Origin: a virus
Reading direction: 5' to 3' (one strand)
Virus record (IMG/VR): IMGVR_UViG_3300009703_000049
Span: 1 to 36,081 of that record
DNA: 36,081 nt
The notes under the pieces are model-generated. The model did no database searches. It was given only the letters and a program-made list of their open reading frames with translations, and was not told the DNA's origin. This document shows positions 25,000 through 33,022 of this stretch, in pieces. How positions within the stretch are numbered: position 1 is the first letter of the stretch; each line of letters opens with the position of its first letter. The position numbers were made by a program, and so were the translations under genes.

Positions 25000-25616
25000 T
25001 ATTCATCCACCAAACCTATTAAATTTTCTATTTGTTTCATTTTACCTTGCATTTCAGCCATTAACCTAATATATTGTTCTTTAGGCGTTTCTTTTGTGCC
25101 TTTAGGGGGTTCAATAACCCACCCTGCTGAAATTAAGGAAGTCATATCTATTTGGTTTAAATCTGTTAATGGCCCCTTTCTAAATGTTGGGACTTTTGCT
25201 CTAGGTAAAAATGCTCTAAATTCTAAACCATGTTCTTCTGCTAAAATTTGTTGTTCAAGCATTTCCATTTGTTTAAATATTCCTGCGTGTTTAGGACAAT
25301 ATGTTCCTCTTAATGGCCTACCTTTAGTTACTTCTGTTAATGGCATTCCGGGCCGCATTGGGTCAGATATTTCCCATTGTTGTTGTGAACCACAAACAAC
25401 GCATCTATGTTGAAGATTAAATTTATAACCATACTTAAATATAAATTTCTTTTTCTCCGGTAATAATACTTTACGAATTTCTTTTAATTGTTTTTTAGGT
25501 TTAAGTTCTCTAAACTCATATGGAATAATTGGCCCTGCGGCCCTGCCCATTTCTTTATTTGAACCAAATGAATTGGTTTGGGCAGTACTAATCATATTTG
25601 GATTAAAGCCTAACAT
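24999..25616 (-). CDS. Zinc-binding hypothetical protein (205 aa)
   Basis: C72-x2-C75 (RCVVCGSQQQW) and C107-x2-H110 (TYCPKH), 31 residues apart, form a probable treble-clef-like zinc site. The N-terminus (MLGFNPNMISTAQTNSFGSN) is disordered-looking, then a basic stretch (LKPKKQLKEIRKV). The C-terminal ~35 residues form a helix (QYIRLMAEMQGKMKQIENLI) that may be a coiled coil. It shares TAATG with the GTPase stop, so the two are likely produced together; a GTPase partner is an obvious but untested idea. Confidence 0.62.
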   Translation of the reverse strand: MLGFNPNMISTAQTNSFGSNKEMGRAAGPIIPYEFRELKPKKQLKEIRKVLLPEKKKFIFKYGYKFNLQHRCVVCGSQQQWEISDPMRPGMPLTEVTKGRPLRGTYCPKHAGIFKQMEMLEQQILAEEHGLEFRAFLPRAKVPTFRKGPLTDLNQIDMTSLISAGWVIEPPKGTKETPKEQYIRLMAEMQGKMKQIENLIGLVDE

Positions 25617-26284
25617 TAATAATCATCCACCATTGTTAATACTCCTCTATATACCATTTCCGGGTCTGATTTTGCACTTATTATATATTTGAAGGTTGGT
25701 ATTCCCCGTTCTTGTAATTTTTGCATTCCATATCTGAACGGTTCAAAGATTGGGTGTTTGTCAATTGAGTGGTATTCATGTTTTTTCCCCCATATATCAA
25801 ATTTATTTGCCCATAATCCTATTGCTATTGGATATTCCCTATTTTTTTTCTTTTTTAATTTTTTCCCATCTCGCCAATAATCATCACAAATTAAGTCCAC
25901 TAAATATTGCCATGCTAATTGATTTTGTAAATTTGCAGGATTTTCTAAATGTCTATTGTCAATCATAAATAATATATATTTAACTTTTCTTTTTCTCATA
26001 TCTTTCTTCCAAAGATTCCAATATTGTGATTCTCCACCAACATCTGATGTTCTTACTGTATGTGCATTTCCATCCATTTTAACAAACTTTCTTAATGGTT
26101 TATGTAATCCCACTGTTCTTTCTGTTATTTCTTGTACTTCGCCTCTAGTTCTTAATTGTTGATGAAGAGTTGTTTTTCCAACTTTACTTGCTCCATATAT
26201 TCCAAAATTAATTGAATGTACTCTTTTATATATTGTTGCTAATCCTTCAACACAAATAATTGCAAATCCTGCGAGAACAGACAC
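25616..26284 (-). CDS. Arf-like small GTPase with hydrophobic N-terminus
   Basis: 222 aa from GTG 26284. All five G motifs are present in order: G1 GASKVGKTT (G31-T39), G2 T57 in RTVGL, G3 DVGGE (D81-E85), G4 NKFD (160-163), G5 SAK (203-205). The DVGG form, the TVG switch I and the following NLWKKDM ... ILFMIDNRHLENP are the pattern of the Arf/Sar family rather than of translational or Era-like GTPases. Glutamate stands at the position of the catalytic Gln (Arf Q71, Ras Q61), which predicts slow GTP hydrolysis. A lysine-rich insert (GKKLKKKKNRE) precedes G4. Residues ~3-18 are hydrophobic (VLAGFAIICVEGLATI) and could anchor it in the membrane, like the amphipathic helix of Arf. It lies between two membrane-protein genes and a zinc-protein gene in the virion operon. 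Confidence 0.85.
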   Translation of the reverse strand: MSVLAGFAIICVEGLATIYKRVHSINFGIYGASKVGKTTLHQQLRTRGEVQEITERTVGLHKPLRKFVKMDGNAHTVRTSDVGGESQYWNLWKKDMRKRKVKYILFMIDNRHLENPANLQNQLAWQYLVDLICDDYWRDGKKLKKKKNREYPIAIGLWANKFDIWGKKHEYHSIDKHPIFEPFRYGMQKLQERGIPTFKYIISAKSDPEMVYRGVLTMVDDY

Positions 26285-26290
26285 ATAACA

Positions 26291-26500
26291 TCACATCATT
26301 TCAAATAAATATCCTATTGCAGAAAACATACTCCCAAAAAAATTAACTCCAAATACTCCTAAAATATTACCAACTAATACTCCTGCCGTAGTAGCAGTAA
26401 TAGCCCAAAACCACGCTCTAACTTTAATAAACCAAACATCGGCTGAATGCGCCCTTTGCAGGTCGTAAGCCATTGCTGTTTCATCAAAACCAAATACCAT
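26291..26500 (-). CDS. Small membrane protein with MVFG N-terminus (69 aa)
   Basis: Begins MVFGFDETAMAYDLQRAHSA, then a hydrophobic half with two closely spaced helices (about 26-47: IKVRAWFWAITATTAGVLVG; 48-67: ILGVFGVNFFGSMFSAIGYL), many Gly and Phe. A helical hairpin of this kind can insert in a membrane; it also resembles small holins, but there is no lysis enzyme nearby. Directly upstream of the GTPase gene (6 nt) with a GTGAT site before its own start. Confidence 0.65.
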   Translation of the reverse strand: MVFGFDETAMAYDLQRAHSADVWFIKVRAWFWAITATTAGVLVGNILGVFGVNFFGSMFSAIGYLFEMM

Positions 26501-26505
26501 TTATA

Positions 26506-26889
26506 TCACGGTTCAATAGAGGCCAAAAATTCATTAGGAACCTCTTGTTCTTCATATGTTTGAGGATATGTACCCATAGGTCTATATTGATTAGATGATT
26601 GTCTAATCTTTTCACGTTGTTGTTCTTCACGCTGTTTCTTTTGCCAATATATGTCAATTTTTCGGTCAAGTAGCCATAATTCCATTCTATCATTCATAAC
26701 CAAATCAAAAACTGCTTTAATGCCCATAATAGCACCAACAGTTAATAGGCCAAATAATACTGCATGACTTAATGCAGTCCAAGGTAATTGATAACCATAA
26801 TTAGAATAAAAATATACATTAGCACCACTAACAGTACCAACAAATAAAATTGTCATAATTAATCGTGTGTCTTTATTTAATGAAGCCAT
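26506..26889 (-). CDS. Membrane protein with two helices and a charged C-terminal tail (127 aa)
   Basis: Transmembrane helices at ~10-28 (LIMTILFVGTVSGANVYFY) and ~38-62 (TALSHAVLFGLLTVGAIMGI), then a long charged amphipathic helix (DRKIDIYWQKKQREEQQREK) and a Pro/Tyr-containing tail. Predicted topology has both ends on the same side. First gene of the three-gene membrane/GTPase group in transcription order. It could recruit the GTPase or anchor a virion component; no homologue recognised. Confidence 0.65.
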   Translation of the reverse strand: MASLNKDTRLIMTILFVGTVSGANVYFYSNYGYQLPWTALSHAVLFGLLTVGAIMGIKAVFDLVMNDRMELWLLDRKIDIYWQKKQREEQQREKIRQSSNQYRPMGTYPQTYEEQEVPNEFLASIEP

Positions 26890-26899
26890 TTAAATTACC

Positions 26900-27199
26900 T
26901 CAAAAATACTCCACAGTACAACTAGGAGTTCCAGCCGAACCGCCCGGCCCATTTCCAAATGATACATATAATCCATTATCACATATTACTCCATGCATAT
27001 CACATTCAATGCTTTTTTTTGGTTCTAATACTATTGAAAGTACTTGAGTCCCTGAAGCACCTGTATTATCATAAATAATTAATGTAGCATCTTCTGTTGT
27101 ATGCATATTAGAAGCATGAATACTCATTAATCTAACTCTTCCACTATATATTAAAGTAGAAGCAGATTGAACACCACTTGAACGACAACCACCAACCAT
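26900..27199 (-). CDS. Small beta-rich capsid accessory protein (99 aa)
   Basis: Predicted all-beta: ASTLIYSGRVRLMSIHASN, ATLIIYDNTGASGTQVLSIV, then EPKKSIECDMHGVICDNGLY. The 'L-x-x-I-x-x-x-N ... L-x-[IV]-Y-D' plus 'G-x-x-x-x-x-GL-[YF]-V' pattern recurs in small phage head or neck decoration proteins. Four cysteines (C5, C67, C73, C94) may pair. AGGTG site 5 nt before ATG. Its place two genes after the major capsid protein suggests a decoration or fibre role. Confidence 0.55.
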   Translation of the reverse strand: MVGGCRSSGVQSASTLIYSGRVRLMSIHASNMHTTEDATLIIYDNTGASGTQVLSIVLEPKKSIECDMHGVICDNGLYVSFGNGPGGSAGTPSCTVEYF

Positions 27200-27254
27200 A
27201 AAAACACCTATTCTTAATCTAAGCCACTATGCCCCCACCCTATAAGGTTAGCGG

Positions 27255-27572
27255 TCACTCTTCAACCTTTTTTGTCTTTTTAGGTAGTGATTTAGGTAAT
27301 GTTATCTTTTTCTTGGGCTTATATAAGTTAATTATTTCTTTACCATCTAAAGACTCATCTAACCCTAATGTACGCTTAAGGCTTAACAACCTTAGTTCAG
27401 AAATATCACTAAAATCATCACTAGCAGAAAATTTTACTGTTAAAGTATTATTTCCTAAATAGCATAAAGCGTGTTGAGCAGTTATTTCAAGTGATTCATC
27501 AGGCAATAAACAAAAGCCCCCGTTGGCCCTTGAATAAAAACGATTTGAGCCAACATTAGTTAATGTTGCCAA
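27255..27572 (-). CDS. Small protein downstream of capsid, TTG start (105 aa)
   Basis: The start is TTG at 27572, preceded by GGTGA and a 4-nt gap: a good case for non-ATG initiation here. N-terminal half beta-like (NRFYSRANGGFCLLPDESLE), middle AQHALCYLGNNTLTVKFSAS, C-terminus very basic and proline-containing (KPKKKITLPKSLPKKTKKVE). It is probably a minor capsid or internal protein. About 55 bp separate it from the next gene; that gap holds only the upstream ribosome site. Confidence 0.55.
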   Translation of the reverse strand: MATLTNVGSNRFYSRANGGFCLLPDESLEITAQHALCYLGNNTLTVKFSASDDFSDISELRLLSLKRTLGLDESLDGKEIINLYKPKKKITLPKSLPKKTKKVEE

Positions 27573-27582
27573 TTAATCACCT

Positions 27583-27927
27583 TCAAATTAATCCCGAAAC
27601 TCTAACTCTAACTGCACCAACCGCAGTAGTGCTAGTTGTTTCTGCATTTGTGCCATCTAAATCTGTTGAAAATAATTGAACTGCATCTGTTGCATAATCA
27701 CCTGAACCATCAATTTCTGCACTAACTAAATAAGTAGCGGGTTGTTGAAGTCCTGTAATTGTTACTGATGTAATTGAACTTAATCCCAATTGGGCGGCGG
27801 TAATTGATTCTCCACCTGTTGTATATGATGAAATCGAAATTACTGCATTGACTACATATTCATCTCCAACCACTTTAGGGCGAGAAACCCCCCTATGGTC
27901 GGCACTAATTGTAACTGTTGCTGCCAT
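27583..27927 (-). CDS. Small beta-rich protein after major capsid (114 aa), possible decoration protein
   Basis: All-beta composition with Thr/Ser/Val/Gly: ATVTISADHRGVSRPKVVGD, AVISISSYTTGGESIT, SITSVTITGLQQPATYLV and RVRVSGLI. Immediately downstream of the major capsid gene (10 bp), the position used by capsid decoration or cement proteins in many HK97-fold viruses. No specific family recognised. AGGTGATTTAA before ATG is a strong ribosome site, suggesting high expression like the capsid gene. Confidence 0.58.
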   Translation of the reverse strand: MAATVTISADHRGVSRPKVVGDEYVVNAVISISSYTTGGESITAAQLGLSSITSVTITGLQQPATYLVSAEIDGSGDYATDAVQLFSTDLDGTNAETTSTTAVGAVRVRVSGLI

Positions 27928-27937
27928 TTAAATCACC

Positions 27938-29323
27938 TCACTTGATGTTAGTAATTTTACCTTGACCCTTAAAGAATGAACAACCAATTTCACCCATTGT
28001 TCGGAACATAGCCTTGTTTCCAAGAGTACCAACACCGAATGGGTTTCCATGATTAATACCATCCTCAAAGTATTGGGTAGGTTTTAGCGTTGCAAACCAC
28101 AAATGGTCTGTATCTAAGAATAACATATCAGAAACACCTGTTGTCAATGTATCGTGTGTAGTAGTTGGCATATCTTTACAGGGGATTAATGGAATATCCA
28201 TATAAGTTGCAACTCTAAATCCAACCTCTTGACCCTTAACTCCTTTAACTCCACCATGAGTAGGAATAATCTCTTTTCCATCAATATATCGTTCTTGTGC
28301 TTGCAATAAATCTGCAATTGCTTGAACAGTATCAAAACCAGTTAGAATAACCTTTGGGGTTCCACCATTGGTTCGCAATGATTGAATTAAACTATTTAAA
28401 ATGCTTAATGTCAATGTTCTTTGTTCTGTTGAAGCATATCCATCTCCCAAATTAACTTCTGCATCTATATATCCAACACTTGAACCCATTGCTGTTGAAG
28501 CCTGTCTGTCAGTATTACCATATATTGAAGCAATATCTGTTGAAGCACCTGCACCATTAGCAGAAGCAATAATGTTTTGTGTTGCTAATTCGTGAATTTC
28601 AGCACTTGTTGAAATAACCTTATGTAATGAAGTATAATTACGCTCCATATCTGCATAAGTTTGAAGTCCTGTTGGCCCTGCTGAACCACCACTATCAAGG
28701 TCATAATTCTCTAATGGCATTACTAACATTTTAGATTGAACCTCAGCGTGTACTTTACCCATATCCTCACGAACAATGGCTCTCAAATCACCGATACCAT
28801 CGTCAATTTTTGCCATTTCCGCCGCTAACTCGCTGTACTCAAATTGATGTGCAACTGTTTTTGGGGACATAAATAGTGTTGAATATTCTGGTGCTACTGA
28901 TTGAAGCCCTGTTGAATCCAAAGCATGATTTTCTTGAACACCACCGATTTCGTCTGCATGGGGTGTATCTAATGCACTCCCTGCTGTATATGGAGCAGTA
29001 CCAATACCAAATGCAGCATTTGAACCACCTAATGGTCTTTTAGTCATAACTCTCCAACCGCTTTGTGTATATTGCCTCTTTGGTAATACACTCAATGGGT
29101 TAATTTCTTGATTAATCATTGACCAAACTTTTTGCCCATATATTTTGTTGTAAAGAGCCGATAGGTTTGGCCCTGCTGTTCCATTTAGTCCAATTGCTGA
29201 ATCGTGGCCTGTTACTAGACCACCAACCAAACCTGCTCCTTTAAGCAATTGATTACCACCAACGGGGCTTAATCCGTAGGTTCTTGCTTCCAAATCTTTT
29301 ATCGTATTAATATATTGTGTCAT
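27938..29323 (-). CDS. Major capsid protein (HK97 fold)
   Basis: 461 aa. After a ~50-residue Gly-rich N-terminus come a helix (LSALYNKIYGQKVWSMINQE), an E-loop-like region with RPLGGSN and TAPYTAGSA, FMSPKTVAHQFEYSELAAE (entry to the long spine helix), and a C-terminal half with KVILTGFDTVQAIADLLQAQ, VATYMDIPLIP and DMLFLDTDHLWFATLKP. This order, with 'D-T-x-x-x-x-L' and 'G-x-P-[VL]-x-x' elements in the A and P domains, is that of HK97-type capsid proteins. It follows the protease-scaffold by 2 bp and has a strong AGGTGAATAAAT leader. It should form the icosahedral shell. Confidence 0.85.
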   Translation of the reverse strand: MTQYINTIKDLEARTYGLSPVGGNQLLKGAGLVGGLVTGHDSAIGLNGTAGPNLSALYNKIYGQKVWSMINQEINPLSVLPKRQYTQSGWRVMTKRPLGGSNAAFGIGTAPYTAGSALDTPHADEIGGVQENHALDSTGLQSVAPEYSTLFMSPKTVAHQFEYSELAAEMAKIDDGIGDLRAIVREDMGKVHAEVQSKMLVMPLENYDLDSGGSAGPTGLQTYADMERNYTSLHKVISTSAEIHELATQNIIASANGAGASTDIASIYGNTDRQASTAMGSSVGYIDAEVNLGDGYASTEQRTLTLSILNSLIQSLRTNGGTPKVILTGFDTVQAIADLLQAQERYIDGKEIIPTHGGVKGVKGQEVGFRVATYMDIPLIPCKDMPTTTHDTLTTGVSDMLFLDTDHLWFATLKPTQYFEDGINHGNPFGVGTLGNKAMFRTMGEIGCSFFKGQGKITNIK

Positions 29324-29325
29324 AT

Positions 29326-30489
29326 TTATTCACCTGCCAATCTCTTTATTTCTGCATCCAATTCACCCCAAGACATTTTAGCAATATCTTCTGATGATGG
29401 AATCTGTAATTCTTCAACAACTTGTTGTTGTTTAGTAATTGTATTGTCTTTATTATCTTGTAAATAAGTTAATAGTTCGCTAAATTGTTTCTTCAATTCA
29501 GTAACTTCTGATTGTGCATCATAATTACCTTTTGCAATTTCAGCATTCTTGACTGTTATTTCAGAATCAAGCCGCTTTTGGAAAGTATCTGTTAGATTAT
29601 CATATGCCATCTTTTCAAGTTTTTCTGCCTTGAATTGTTCATATGCTTTTTCCAAAGTACTTTCGGACAAATCTAATGTATTTACATTAAATCCTTTTAC
29701 TACTGTAATTTGGTCATGTTGATTTTTAGGATTTCCACCTTCAACAATAACTTCACCTGCTTCACCTGCTTCAACTTGTCCTGTTGGTAAATCAGTATCA
29801 GACATTTCAACACTATCATCATATTCTTGAGTTGATTCCTCTAACTCTTCTTCTTGAAGTTCTAATTCCTCAGTACTTTCATCATCTGTTTCCATATATT
29901 CTGTCATATTTTCACCACATTTATTCATTAATTCATTTAATTCTTCTATTGCTTTTTCAAGTTTACTCATTTTCTTTTCATCCATTTTTAGTATATCAAA
30001 TCTTGCTTCTGGATTAATCCCCTTTTCACAAATTGTTATTTCATGGAGTTCTAATTTTGATATTTCGTTATATTCACCGTGTTCTTTATGGCTTTTCTTT
30101 ACTTTTTGTAATGCTTGTCCACCGATACTAAAACTCCTTAATGTTCCTTTTCTAATATCTCTTGAAACCTCTTTGGCTTTTTCTATATCATCTCTAAGTT
30201 TAATTACTACAAAAAATCCAACATCATCAACTTCGGTTTTCCATAATTTACCTTTTGAATCTCTATATTCTTTAACTACTTCACCGACTTGTACGTTTGA
30301 ATGATTAGTCATTACATTTCTGTATTTTGGATTTCTAATGAATTTTTTAGTTGCTTCGTCTAATGCCTTTAATGTAATTAAATCATTTTGTTTATCTACT
30401 ATTTCTAATGATGCATAACCTGCTATATGTAAATCATCCGACTTAATTATAATAAACTCATGTTGCTTATCGTCTATTACTGCTGACAC
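29326..30489 (-). CDS. Prohead protease fused to scaffold, with KMSW C-terminal tag
   Basis: 387 aa from GTG 30489 with GGTGGTGGG upstream. Residues 1-168 match HK97-type prohead proteases: AGYASLEIVDKQNDLI, NVMTNHSN with H63, LRSFSIGG with S121, and LHEITICEKGINPEA with E150. Residues ~170-360 are a very acidic, then coiled-coil region (scaffold). The last 23 residues read SSEDIAKMSWGELDAEIKR plus LAGE, nearly the same as the end of the 73-aa protein at 33624-33845. In fused protease-scaffolds the C-terminus usually binds the capsid protein, so this tag is the likely shell-binding helix. The gene is directly upstream of the major capsid gene. Confidence 0.85.
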   Translation of the reverse strand: MSAVIDDKQHEFIIIKSDDLHIAGYASLEIVDKQNDLITLKALDEATKKFIRNPKYRNVMTNHSNVQVGEVVKEYRDSKGKLWKTEVDDVGFFVVIKLRDDIEKAKEVSRDIRKGTLRSFSIGGQALQKVKKSHKEHGEYNEISKLELHEITICEKGINPEARFDILKMDEKKMSKLEKAIEELNELMNKCGENMTEYMETDDESTEELELQEEELEESTQEYDDSVEMSDTDLPTGQVEAGEAGEVIVEGGNPKNQHDQITVVKGFNVNTLDLSESTLEKAYEQFKAEKLEKMAYDNLTDTFQKRLDSEITVKNAEIAKGNYDAQSEVTELKKQFSELLTYLQDNKDNTITKQQQVVEELQIPSSEDIAKMSWGELDAEIKRLAGE

Positions 30490-30525
30490 TACCCACCACC
30501 TAACCTATCCTATATTAAAGGGTCG

Positions 30526-33012
30526 CTATTCAAGCCCTGAAAATGACAAACTTTTATACTTGTCATTATATACGTCCCAAACACCTTCATCTGATTTTTC
30601 ATCAACAGGTTTAATTTGGATTCCAGTAAATGCTAACCAATAATCAGCACCTTTAACTGGTAATACTCTAAAATGTAATTTAGAAGAGAACTTATTACCT
30701 TCTAATATATATTCGTGATAGCCATGCCGTTGAACACCTAATTCTATTTTACCTTGGTCTACTAATCTATCTTTAGATATATTATCTTCTATTTTAGCAG
30801 GGAACTTTTTTGATTTACCAAATAAATTAAAAATATCATCAACACTACCTATTTTAATTGTCCATGCTAATAATTTATTGGTACTAATTAATAATTGTAA
30901 ATTATCATCTTCTCTCATATATAGTTTAAAATCACCATGCCTAATATCTTCTGGTGTTTTATATTTAACTATAATATCTTCTTCTGCCTTAAATTTATGA
31001 TTACCTGTTGCCACAAAGAAATGTGTTACTTCACCCTTAGTTCCTGCCTTATTAACCATATAGTTTTCTAATTCTTTAATATCAGAATCTAATAAATTAT
31101 CATAAAATTTAGACATTTTTTTATTCTTTAGGATATGCTTTTCAATATCCTTAATATGTGTTTCACCATTATCTGTTAAATAATTTAAAATATAACTTCT
31201 TAATTCTCCCATATCTCTTTTACTTACTTCATCAAACTGTTCTTTCCAAAGGTCAATATCTAACATTGCATTTTTTGACATAAGGTTATTAGTCTTAAAT
31301 GTAATAAAACCATCTAAATCAGATTTAATAATTGCTTCACCATGAATAGAATCAGTAATAACTATACCTTTTTTTAATCCCCTCACATCATATGAAATAG
31401 ATTTCTTAGTATCGGCTGATAATAATGAAAGAGTAACTACTTTATCCGGTTGTTCAACTTCTGGTAATTCAATCACTTTAGCATTAAATATCTTATATCC
31501 ATCCTTAGATTGTTTAACTTCATCAACCTTTACTCTAAGAATAGTGCCAATCTCTTCCTCAATTTTAGTATTTATTGAACGACCAACAGGTAAATATAAT
31601 TTACCATCATATTTAATAGATTTTAATGTTTTAGCCTCTTCGGGGGTAAGTGGGCCAGCCCCTAACAAATAATTAAACATATTTGATTTAGTTTCTTTAA
31701 TATCTAATGCAACTAAATCCAAATCTACAAATTTCTTCCACTTAATCCACTTAGGATTCTTTTTTGTACCCACAAAATACGTTGAAGTAATATCTTTAAG
31801 TATTACCCCTTCAGATGTAGGTATTTTCATAATTTCTTTAGCATATTTTTCCACATCTTTTAGATTATCAGCAAATCTAGTATCTTTTTTAGATGGAAAT
31901 GCTAATTTTTCGTGAGAATGTTGAGTATAATTGTTAAATAATATTTTAATTCTTTCTTCTAAGATAACATCAGTAGTTTCATCGTCATTATGGCGCATAA
32001 TATCAAAAACATGACAGCGCAATTCAGTATCACTCTCTTTATCCTTAAATATACGAGCAACTACTTCTGCTCTATGTAATGGTTTATCACCATCAAAAAG
32101 CATAAGTTCAGCATCAAGAATACAATCGCCAAAATGAGCCTTTTTCATTAAATCTACTTGGTCTGGACATTTTGCAGTAATATCTTTCGCATTAAATGAA
32201 TAAATTTTAACATTATTATCAATTTTATGTATTTGTATTCTCATTCCATCATATTTCTCTTGCACTACCCATTCTCCAGTAAAACCTTTTAATTCTTCAA
32301 TATCATCAATATCAAATATACGATACATGGGTTTATTCGGTACTAAAAAATGCACATCACTTTTTTCTGCCTTCTGTATTTCTAAAACTTCTTCTAAATC
32401 CTCTTTACCCATAACATCATTTAAAAGTTTCATAGCACCATTAAATTTAGTTTTAATTCTTGAAGTATCTTCATCATCCCCATAGTGGGTAGCAATAAAT
32501 GCCACTAAATCTTCCGATTGTAGGTCTAACCCTGCCCACCCCTCACTTATTTCGTCAGGGGTAAGGTCTTTAGCCCCCCATTCTTCATCTTTTAGGGCAA
32601 ATTTAGTGTTACGGGTAGCCCAATGTATAAATTGAGCAAACAAGGTTGAATCCTTCATTAATTCACTAAAAAGTTCTTTTCCATACTTTTTAATAAATGG
32701 GTCACTTGATATAAAAGAATATCTCATACGTTTTATAGATTCATAAATACGTTCTGCCTGTATTGATTCTGGGTTTTTAGCCTCTTTATGAAATAATGTT
32801 TCCTCATCTAAATACTTTTTAAATGTTCTTGATAATTCATCAGTGTCATCCCATTGTCCTTTAACATCATCAATGGCTTTTACCCATTTAATTTTAAATT
32901 CTCTTGGATTATCTCTCGCTGATAAATAGGCAACTCTAACCCTCTCAAAATAAGAACGAATTTTTTTTGATAGGCTATCCTGCTCCTTAACAGCAACGCC
33001 TGTCTGAACCAT
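30526..33012 (-). CDS. lig: ATP-dependent DNA ligase with large C-terminal extension (828 aa)
   Basis: Nucleotidyltransferase motifs are clear: motif I EKYDGMR with catalytic K253, motif III LDAEL (299-303), IIIa CHVFDIM, motif IV SEGVILK (400-406) and motif V KWIKWKK (421-427). The N-terminal ~240 residues are helical, as in the DNA-binding domain of LIG1-type archaeal ligases, and an OB-fold follows to ~520. Archaeal ligases end near 560-600 aa; here ~270 more residues follow, with FFVATGNHKFKAEEDI, IRHGDFKLYM and FPAKIEDN, distantly like the HxARxLHYDFRLE ... VEDHP pattern of the LigD 3'-phosphoesterase domain. The gene sits in the head operon, between the tagged small proteins and the protease, not with the replication genes. 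Confidence 0.88.
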   Translation of the reverse strand: MVQTGVAVKEQDSLSKKIRSYFERVRVAYLSARDNPREFKIKWVKAIDDVKGQWDDTDELSRTFKKYLDEETLFHKEAKNPESIQAERIYESIKRMRYSFISSDPFIKKYGKELFSELMKDSTLFAQFIHWATRNTKFALKDEEWGAKDLTPDEISEGWAGLDLQSEDLVAFIATHYGDDEDTSRIKTKFNGAMKLLNDVMGKEDLEEVLEIQKAEKSDVHFLVPNKPMYRIFDIDDIEELKGFTGEWVVQEKYDGMRIQIHKIDNNVKIYSFNAKDITAKCPDQVDLMKKAHFGDCILDAELMLFDGDKPLHRAEVVARIFKDKESDTELRCHVFDIMRHNDDETTDVILEERIKILFNNYTQHSHEKLAFPSKKDTRFADNLKDVEKYAKEIMKIPTSEGVILKDITSTYFVGTKKNPKWIKWKKFVDLDLVALDIKETKSNMFNYLLGAGPLTPEEAKTLKSIKYDGKLYLPVGRSINTKIEEEIGTILRVKVDEVKQSKDGYKIFNAKVIELPEVEQPDKVVTLSLLSADTKKSISYDVRGLKKGIVITDSIHGEAIIKSDLDGFITFKTNNLMSKNAMLDIDLWKEQFDEVSKRDMGELRSYILNYLTDNGETHIKDIEKHILKNKKMSKFYDNLLDSDIKELENYMVNKAGTKGEVTHFFVATGNHKFKAEEDIIVKYKTPEDIRHGDFKLYMREDDNLQLLISTNKLLAWTIKIGSVDDIFNLFGKSKKFPAKIEDNISKDRLVDQGKIELGVQRHGYHEYILEGNKFSSKLHFRVLPVKGADYWLAFTGIQIKPVDEKSDEGVWDVYNDKYKSLSFSGLE

Positions 33013-33022
33013 TTAAATCACC

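Noticed and set aside
24943-25413. A 156-codon open frame on the + strand opposite the zinc protein
   Set aside because: Antisense to a gene with clear metal motifs and translational coupling; no GGTGA-type site; composition rich in Cys/Ser/Ile as expected for a reverse-complement shadow.
26291-26500. Holin
   Set aside because: The small two-helix protein has a suitable size, but there is no endolysin or lysis gene nearby and it clusters with the GTPase instead.
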